NCBI GenBank assembly: GCA_035541015.1 | Contig: DATLFM010000008.1 | Coordinates: forward strand, 1-47,084 | DNA from: Candidatus Thermoplasmatota archaeon | GTDB lineage: Archaea > Thermoplasmatota > SW-10-69-26 > JACQPN01 > JAIVGT01 | Length of the DNA stretch: 47,084 nt | Reading direction: 5' to 3' | In this document: piece by piece, positions 42,891 to 47,084 of the stretch | How positions within the stretch are numbered: position 1 is the first letter of the stretch | Layout of the letters: the number at the start of each line of letters is the position of its first letter | Made by a program: the position numbers and the translations under genes | The notes under the pieces: generated by a model | Told to the model about the DNA's origin: nothing | Databases searched by the model: none | The model's input: only the letters and a program-made list of their open reading frames with translations

Positions 42891-44339
42891 TTACTCGGGG
42901 GCGAACGTGGCGTCGAAGGAGTAGGAAAGCACCTTGTCCAAGCCAAGGCCGTCGCCTCCCTCGCGCATCCACGCGGCAAGGCCGATGGAAAGGACGCTTC
43001 CCGCTCCCGATGGTTCCACCTCGAACGTCGCATGCAGCGGCAACGTCGCCTCGTAATCGTTGGCGGAAGGAAGCCCGGCGGGGACCGTGTGCCGTGAGAC
43101 GGCCGACGGGCTGTTGTCCGCAAGCGCTTGCAGACAACCGGGCGCCGTCCCGGGGAGCTTGATCGGGGAAAGCCGGAGTTCGTCCCGTTGGCCGGAGGTG
43201 TGTTGAAGGGCGACAGCGGCGATACCGCGCACGACGACGGTCCCGGCCGTGGGGATGGGAACTTGGAGCACGGCCTTCTCGAGGATCGCGCACGCCGACG
43301 TGAGAGGCGAACTCTCCTTCGTCTGGCGAGCGACGACGTCCTGCGGACGATCGCACTGCCACGCGCCGTCGATGCGCTTGAGAACGTATCCGGCCGGGCA
43401 AGGTTCCCCGATGCCGGCTGCCGTGACGGAGCCGGGTGCGACGCTCGATGCGGTAACGTCCGCAAGGCCGGACCCGTCCCCCGAGAAGGTCCCGACAAAC
43501 GACCCGTCCGCCGCGCCCGTGAACGTCCCGGTGAAGGACCCGTCCGCGGCGCCGGCAAACGTGCCCGCAAACGATCCGTCCGCAGCCCCCGTGAACGTAC
43601 CCGCGAACGAGCCGTCGAACGCGCCCGCGAAGGAATTGCCCGCGTTGGGGAACGCTAGGGTTTCGCCGTACGTGCCCGCCAATCGCGGGCCCGGGAGCGT
43701 TCCCGACGCGATCGCGGAAGCGTCCAATCCCGAGAGACCGCTACCGTCTCCCACAAACGCGTTTTGCGGGTTCGTGAACGAAAGTTGCGCCACGTAGGTT
43801 CCCGGCAGCAGACCGGCGGCAAGCGCGCTTGCGCACCCGTCCAAGACGGTTCCTCCGTCTCCCGGAAGCTGCAACGGCACGCAGGTCGCGACGGCCAATC
43901 CGTTCCACGTCAGCACGCCGTCCCCGTCGGCAGAAAGGCCGTACCCATTCAAGAGCAGCGGGTGGGCTTGCATGTCGAGAGGACCGAACATGACGTCACC
44001 CCACGTGTCAAGCCAAGCGTCCGTCAGGCCTCCGCCCTTTGGCGGGTGAACGTCGCAGCGCTGCGAGGCCGCCTCGGGGGTCGCGTGACCGCAAGGCATC
44101 GCACCGTATTCCACACACGGCAAGCTCGTTTCCCTCCCCGCCCCGATGGCGGCGCTGCAGATTCCCGCCGATGCGGCCGGCCCATCGGGATTGGCGTCCG
44201 CGCAAGCGTATCCGAAAAGCGGTCCGACCGTTTCGGAGACGCATTCGGGTTGGCCGGCGACGTGCGTCCCGGCTCCGAGGGTCGCGGCAGTCAACACAAG
44301 GCAGGCAAGGGTCGAAGCTCGGATGCTGCGGGCGTGCAC
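42891..44339 (-). CDS. Secreted tail-fibre-like protein with 12-residue repeats
   Basis: A 482-residue exported protein. Signal peptide about 1-28. The N-terminal third carries Cys pairs. The middle reads like phage-tail-fibre or adhesin stalks: GDGSGLSGLDASAIASGTLP, then PRLAGTYGETLAFPNAGNSFAG, then four ADGSFxGTFxGA repeats (about 244-292) and a second DGSGLADVTASSVAPGSV. The C-terminal part (about 300-482) is a Cys-containing globular head. It is probably a trimeric or fibrous surface protein; binding target unknown. The start is GTG at 44339, preceded by GGGAGG. No phage genes surround it, so a cellular surface role is more likely than a prophage. Confidence 0.65.
   Translation of the reverse strand: MHARSIRASTLACLVLTAATLGAGTHVAGQPECVSETVGPLFGYACADANPDGPAASAGICSAAIGAGRETSLPCVEYGAMPCGHATPEAASQRCDVHPPKGGGLTDAWLDTWGDVMFGPLDMQAHPLLLNGYGLSADGDGVLTWNGLAVATCVPLQLPGDGGTVLDGCASALAAGLLPGTYVAQLSFTNPQNAFVGDGSGLSGLDASAIASGTLPGPRLAGTYGETLAFPNAGNSFAGAFDGSFAGTFTGAADGSFAGTFAGAADGSFTGTFTGAADGSFVGTFSGDGSGLADVTASSVAPGSVTAAGIGEPCPAGYVLKRIDGAWQCDRPQDVVARQTKESSPLTSACAILEKAVLQVPIPTAGTVVVRGIAAVALQHTSGQRDELRLSPIKLPGTAPGCLQALADNSPSAVSRHTVPAGLPSANDYEATLPLHATFEVEPSGAGSVLSIGLAAWMREGGDGLGLDKVLSYSFDATFAPE
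43501..43608 (-). repeat. 36-bp tandem repeat within the fibre-like gene
   Basis: Three full 36-bp units (43501-43536, 43537-43572, 43573-43608) plus partial flanking units encode ADGSFxGTFxGA. Units differ mainly at third codon positions, so the repeat is under protein-level selection and is not very recent. Copy number may vary between strains. Confidence 0.8.
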
Positions 44340-44418
44340 GGATTGGCCTCCCTTTTGCCCGATCGGGCGCCCCCGAGAAGAGCAGTGGTTGCATCAATGT
44401 ATTGCCGGTCACCCTCAT

Positions 44419-44425
44419 GCTTATG
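44419..44425 (+). promoter_or_regulatory. TATA box of zinc-ribbon membrane protein gene
   Basis: GCTTATG is centred 27 nt upstream of GTG 44449, supporting leaderless initiation at that codon. Confidence 0.45.
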
Positions 44426-44448
44426 ACCCGTCGGAGCTTCGGAGGCGC

Positions 44449-44928
44449 GTGACTTCCACGCTTCGCGCCTGCCTGCGCTGCGGTTCGGCCGACGTGAACA
44501 TGCCTTCCGTGGGGGCCGGCGACGCCTTCATTCCAGGGACCGAGGACGTCATGGGCACCGTCGTCTGCGGCCGATGCGGCTACAAGGCCATGCCCCTCTC
44601 GTTCGACACGGAGGAGGCCCTTCTCGCCTACCGGGGGGAACGCGAGCGCGAGGGATGGGAGGAGTGGAAGGTCCCGGCGGGCGGCGGAATGACGGCGCTG
44701 CCACGCGCCGACGCCCTGCCCGAACACGCCCGTTTCGTGTCGGCCGTCCTCATGGTCGGCGGCCTGTTCCTCCTGGCCCTGGGCGCGCTTGTGATGTTCA
44801 CCGGAACGCGCGGGTTTGCCGGGTGGACGCTTGGCGTCCCGCCCGTGCTTCTCGGGTTGGCGCTGGCCGTGATCGGCTACCACATCCACAAGAACCGCGA
44901 CGCGCCCGACGTGCGGGAAATGGTGTGA
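44449..44928 (+). CDS. Zinc-ribbon protein with two membrane helices
   Basis: A 159-residue protein. The N-terminal zinc ribbon has two knuckles, CLRCGS (about 8-13) and CGRCGY (about 40-45). A charged helix (about 55-75, RGEREREGWEEWK) follows, then two membrane helices (about 96-117 and 123-145) and a short polar C-terminus. The ribbon is presumably cytoplasmic. Function unknown; the mix of ribbon and membrane helices recalls the protein at 2088 but in reverse order. GTG at 44449 follows GGAGG and sits 27 nt after a TATA-like box. Confidence 0.65.
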   Translation: MTSTLRACLRCGSADVNMPSVGAGDAFIPGTEDVMGTVVCGRCGYKAMPLSFDTEEALLAYRGEREREGWEEWKVPAGGGMTALPRADALPEHARFVSAVLMVGGLFLLALGALVMFTGTRGFAGWTLGVPPVLLGLALAVIGYHIHKNRDAPDVREMV

Positions 44929-44949
44929 GGCGTTCGAGGGGCCTCACCC

Positions 44950-45630
44950 TCAGACCGCCCGCGCCACGTACGCCACGACCGCCCCCCGCTGCAGCGGCAC
45001 GCTCTCCGCCTCGAACCCCGCCTGCTCCATGCGACCGCAGAGAGCCTCCGGGGAAGGGAAGTCCGCCAGAGACCCCGCGAGATAACGATATGCGGCCGCA
45101 TCCCCGCCGACAAGACCGCCAAGCAGTGGAACGAGGCGTCCGAAGTAGAGCCCATGGATGGGGCCGTACAGGGCGCCGCGCGGCTTTGCGATCTCCAAGC
45201 TCACAAGGCGCCCGCCGGGGCGCAGCACGCGCCGCATCTCCGCGAAGAAACCGGGCAGGTCCTCCAGGTTGCGCAGGACAAAGCCGTTGACCGCACCGTC
45301 GAAGCTTGCGTCGCGGAACGGGAGGCGCTCGCCGTCGGCCATGGCCACGTCGGCGCCGCGCACGTCGCGCCGGCATCGTCGGGCCATGGCGCGCGCGGGG
45401 TCCACGGCGACCACGCGCGCCGTCGGTTGCTGCCACAGCACCGCTTCCGCGAGGCGGCCGGTTCCGCAGCCGACGTCGAGCACGCGATCGCCCACGCGGG
45501 GCGCAAGCAGAGACACCGAGAGCCGTCGCCATTTCGCGTCGGCGCCGGCGGTGAGGACGGCGTTGGCAAGGTCGTAGCGCGGGGCGATGCGGTCGAACAT
45601 CGCGGTGACGGCGCTCTTCTTCTCACCCAT
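44950..45630 (-). CDS. ubiE: UbiE/MenG-type C-methyltransferase
   Basis: A 226-residue SAM-dependent methyltransferase of the UbiE/COQ5 family. It starts MGEKKSAVTAMFDRIAPRYDLAN, the family opening. Motif I is VLDVGCGTGRLAEAV (about 50-64), motif II-like MADGERLPFRDASFDG lies at about 97-112, followed by FVLRNLEDL and RVLRPGGRLVSLEIAKP. In quinone pathways these enzymes methylate the ring of demethylmenaquinone or its analogue. The ATG at 45630 overlaps the stop of the aspartokinase-like gene by 8 nt, so the two are co-transcribed. The presence of UbiD nearby is compatible with quinone synthesis. Confidence 0.88.
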   Translation of the reverse strand: MGEKKSAVTAMFDRIAPRYDLANAVLTAGADAKWRRLSVSLLAPRVGDRVLDVGCGTGRLAEAVLWQQPTARVVAVDPARAMARRCRRDVRGADVAMADGERLPFRDASFDGAVNGFVLRNLEDLPGFFAEMRRVLRPGGRLVSLEIAKPRGALYGPIHGLYFGRLVPLLGGLVGGDAAAYRYLAGSLADFPSPEALCGRMEQAGFEAESVPLQRGAVVAYVARAV

Positions 45631-46270
45631 CGGCGCGCTCCGGATACACAAACCGAACGGAAAGCCCGGCGGGCAGCTCCGCGACGGCCTTTGCCTGCAG
45701 GAAGTCCCCATTGACCGGCGCGTTCCACGGTAACGGCCTGCCGCGCGAGCCCTTGACGACGACCAGCTCCTGCGCGGCGAGCGCGCGCGCGACGAGCACG
45801 GCCGTGAGGTCGCTTCCGCCCCGGCCCATCGTCGTGAGGCGGCCCTTGCCGTCCTTGCCCACGAAGCCGGGCAGGACGGGCGTGACCGCTTTCGCAAGGA
45901 GGGGCTCCAAGGCCGCGCGCAGGCGGTCGAACGTTTCGCCGCGAGGCGAGGCGTCCCCATGTTTGGAGTCCGTGAGGATCGGCCAGGCCGGATCGTCGGG
46001 CAGGAGAAGGTGCGAATCGATCCCGGCGCCTTGCAGCGCGGCATGCATCGCGCGGGCGCTTTCCACCTCCCCCCAGGCCAGGAGCTCGTCCATGTCGCGC
46101 GCGGAAAGGCCGTCCACGAAAGCAGTTGCGAGGATGCCGTCGGTCACGCCCGCCATGGCCGACACGACCACGGCCTGCGGCCTTGGCGGCCCTTCGGTCA
46201 GAAGGCGCGCGGCGTGCGCGTACCGTTGCGGCGAGTCGAGGTACGATCCCCCGATTTTGGCGACGCGCAT
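45623..46270 (-). CDS. Short aspartokinase-like amino acid kinase
   Basis: A 215-residue protein covering only the amino-acid-kinase fold. Visible motifs are the N-terminal KIGGS (about 5-9), VVVSAMAGVTDGIL (about 38-51), VLPGFVGKDGKGRLTTMGRGGSDLTA near 140-165, and VVVKGSRG where aspartokinases usually have a TDVDG segment. The ACT regulatory domains are missing and it is about half the usual length. It could be an aspartate-kinase-related enzyme of altered substrate or a feedback-insensitive form. The ATG at 46270 has a TATA box 27 nt upstream; an earlier TTG-type start would add 30 hydrophobic residues. Coupled to ubiE by an 8-nt overlap. Confidence 0.7.
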   Translation of the reverse strand: MRVAKIGGSYLDSPQRYAHAARLLTEGPPRPQAVVVSAMAGVTDGILATAFVDGLSARDMDELLAWGEVESARAMHAALQGAGIDSHLLLPDDPAWPILTDSKHGDASPRGETFDRLRAALEPLLAKAVTPVLPGFVGKDGKGRLTTMGRGGSDLTAVLVARALAAQELVVVKGSRGRPLPWNAPVNGDFLQAKAVAELPAGLSVRFVYPERADG

Positions 46271-46294
46271 CGCGGCGGCAGAAAAGCAGCGGGG

Positions 46295-46300
46295 GATAAG
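46295..46300 (-). promoter_or_regulatory. TATA box of the aspartokinase-like gene
   Basis: CTTATC on the minus strand is centred about 27 nt upstream of the ATG at 46270. It supports this start and a leaderless transcript. Confidence 0.45.
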
Positions 46301-46321
46301 GCTTGCGAATCCAAAGAATAC

Positions 46322-46352
46322 AAATATGATACCAAATATACACCTTGTATAT
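46322..46352 (+). promoter_or_regulatory. vapBC promoter and operator
   Basis: AAATAT (46322-46327) is centred 26.5 nt before the ATG at 46351. A perfect inverted repeat, ATATAC-N5-GTATAT (46336-46352), covers the predicted start site and the start codon. This is where an autoregulating antitoxin or toxin-antitoxin complex would be expected to bind. Confidence 0.55.
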
Positions 46353-46626
46353 GCCAACAACAGTTCGGGTGGAAGAGGACGTCAAAAAGCAGCTCGATCG
46401 GCTGCAAGGCCTCGTCCTTTCCGAGACCGGGGAGCGGATCAGCCAGAGCGAACTGCTCGCCCGCCTCCTTCGCCAAGCGGAGAAGGACCCGACGGCGGTC
46501 TTGCAGAAACGCGCGGCGTGGGCCCCGCCCTCGCCCGAGCAAGTCGAGCGTTGGCTTGCAAGCCTGCCCGACGAGGGCCCCGAGACGGACGCAAGCCGTG
46601 TCGACGAGACGCTCTACGGAGAGTAG
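46351..46626 (+). CDS. vapB: VapB-type antitoxin
   Basis: A 91-residue antitoxin. The N-terminus MPTTVRVEEDVKKQLDRLQ is the strand-helix start of a ribbon-helix-helix DNA-binding domain, continued by the second helix SQSELLARLLRQAE (about 33-46). The C-terminal half (about 50-91) is Pro/Glu-rich and would wrap around the toxin. ATG at 46351 is favoured over TTG 46345 by the TATA spacing. It is 7 nt upstream of the PIN toxin gene. An inverted repeat over the start codon is a probable autoregulatory site. Confidence 0.82.
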   Translation: MPTTVRVEEDVKKQLDRLQGLVLSETGERISQSELLARLLRQAEKDPTAVLQKRAAWAPPSPEQVERWLASLPDEGPETDASRVDETLYGE

Positions 46627-46633
46627 AGCGCGC

Positions 46634-47062
46634 ATGCGGTCGCTCTTTGTCGACACGGGCCCATTTGTAGCCCTCGCCTCGCCGCGCGACCGGTTCCACG
46701 AGCGGGCCGGCGAGCTCCTTCGCAGGATCGCCGCTCGCGAGTGGAGCTACGTTACGACGTCGGACTTCGTCCTCGCCGAGACGCTCAATTTCGTCCAGCG
46801 CAAGATCCGGCGAAAGGACGCGATGGACCGCGTGATGGAGCTTGCCTTCGGCAGCTCGCGCCAACCTCCGATCGTGCGCGACGTCCAGCGCGTCCACGCG
46901 GGACGGTTCGCCTCCGCAACCCACGCGATGTCCGCCGGCTTCGACCGCGGCCTTTCGTTCACGGACTGGACGACGATCGTCGTGATGCGCGAGGCCGGAA
47001 TCTCCGAGGTCGCCACGTTCGAAGGCGGATTCGGGGGCGTCGTCGGCGTGGCGGAAGTGTGA
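46634..47062 (+). CDS. vapC: VapC-type PIN-domain toxin
   Basis: A 142-residue PIN-domain ribonuclease. Acidic active-site residues are visible: Asp7 in FVDTGPF, Glu49 in LAETLN, Asp112 in FTDWTTIV, and a fourth acidic position near TFEGGF where Glu replaces the usual Asp. VapC toxins cleave specific RNAs, commonly tRNA or rRNA; the target here is unknown. Encoded 7 nt after vapB in a typical toxin-antitoxin pair. The ATG at 46634 starts directly with the PIN first strand (RSLFVDTG). Complete within the window. Confidence 0.88.
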   Translation: MRSLFVDTGPFVALASPRDRFHERAGELLRRIAAREWSYVTTSDFVLAETLNFVQRKIRRKDAMDRVMELAFGSSRQPPIVRDVQRVHAGRFASATHAMSAGFDRGLSFTDWTTIVVMREAGISEVATFEGGFGGVVGVAEV

Positions 47063-47084
47063 GCGGGTCCACGTCGCCAAGGTA

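Noticed and set aside
42891-44339. Prophage remnant suggested by the tail-fibre-like protein
   Set aside because: No capsid, portal, terminase, integrase or attachment repeats are nearby; flanking genes are metabolic and the protein has a signal peptide.
1-47084. tRNA, rRNA, CRISPR array, insertion sequence or replication origin
   Set aside because: Looked for in the spacers and on both strands by eye. No cloverleaf-like sequence, regularly spaced repeats, transposase or origin-binding repeats were recognised. Short or degenerate RNA genes could be missed without a covariance search.

Overview
The window is high-GC archaeal chromosomal DNA. The archaeal markers are an archaeal-type NMN adenylyltransferase (NadM), a group II chaperonin (thermosome), a LonB-type membrane AAA+ protein, a VapBC pair, and TATA boxes placed about 27 nt upstream of start codons, as expected for leaderless transcripts. 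The proteins are not strongly acidic, so a halophile is unlikely. A high-GC member of the Thermoplasmatota or a related euryarchaeal lineage is my best guess, from general character only. I see 42 protein genes, no tRNA or rRNA gene, no CRISPR array and no insertion sequence. No gene-free stretch exceeds about 300 bases.

Layout. 1-3.6 kb (minus): membrane proteins, a CorA-like channel, NadM and a lipoprotein. 3.7-17 kb: a surface and secretome region. It holds three membrane-anchored tandem winged-helix regulators, a subtilisin-like protease, a large secreted Gly/Asp repeat protein, a BNR-type propeller lipoprotein and several small Cys-rich secreted proteins. 17-18.8 kb: methylmalonyl-CoA mutase large subunit. 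18.9-28 kb (plus): three paralogous secreted propeller-like proteins, an S15/CocE-type lipoprotein hydrolase and a LonB-like membrane AAA+ protein. From the hydrolase onward the genes are joined by GTGA/ATGA overlaps. 28-33 kb: a methyltransferase, CsaA, a secreted protein with a divergent fourth winged-helix regulator, and PurF. 33-38.6 kb: a small membrane protein, a secreted metzincin-like protease, the hsp20-thermosome heat-shock operon and a short-chain dehydrogenase. 38.6-44.3 kb (minus): a Cys-rich secreted protein, a second subtilase, a UbiD-family decarboxylase and a tail-fibre-like secreted protein. 44.4-47 kb: a zinc-ribbon membrane protein, a UbiE-type methyltransferase, a short aspartokinase-like protein and VapBC.

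How the parts may fit together. Much of the coding capacity serves the outside of the cell: four extracellular hydrolases (two S8, one metzincin, one S15), propellers, repeat and fibre proteins, and Cys-rich small proteins. Four paralogous one-pass proteins carry a signal peptide, an external domain, a membrane helix and two cytoplasmic winged helices. Three of the four lie directly beside a small secreted Cys-bearing protein gene. A nearly invariant 20-bp element (TGACCCCGCTTGCCGAACGC) lies upstream of three genes for exported proteins. It may mark a surface-protein regulon controlled by one of these regulators.

The most striking single gene is the LonB homologue. Its ATPase motifs and two membrane helices are intact, but both catalytic residues of the protease domain are replaced (Ser to Gly538, Lys to Met581). 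It is therefore probably a membrane unfoldase or chaperone rather than a protease. It is translationally coupled to surface propeller and peptidase genes.
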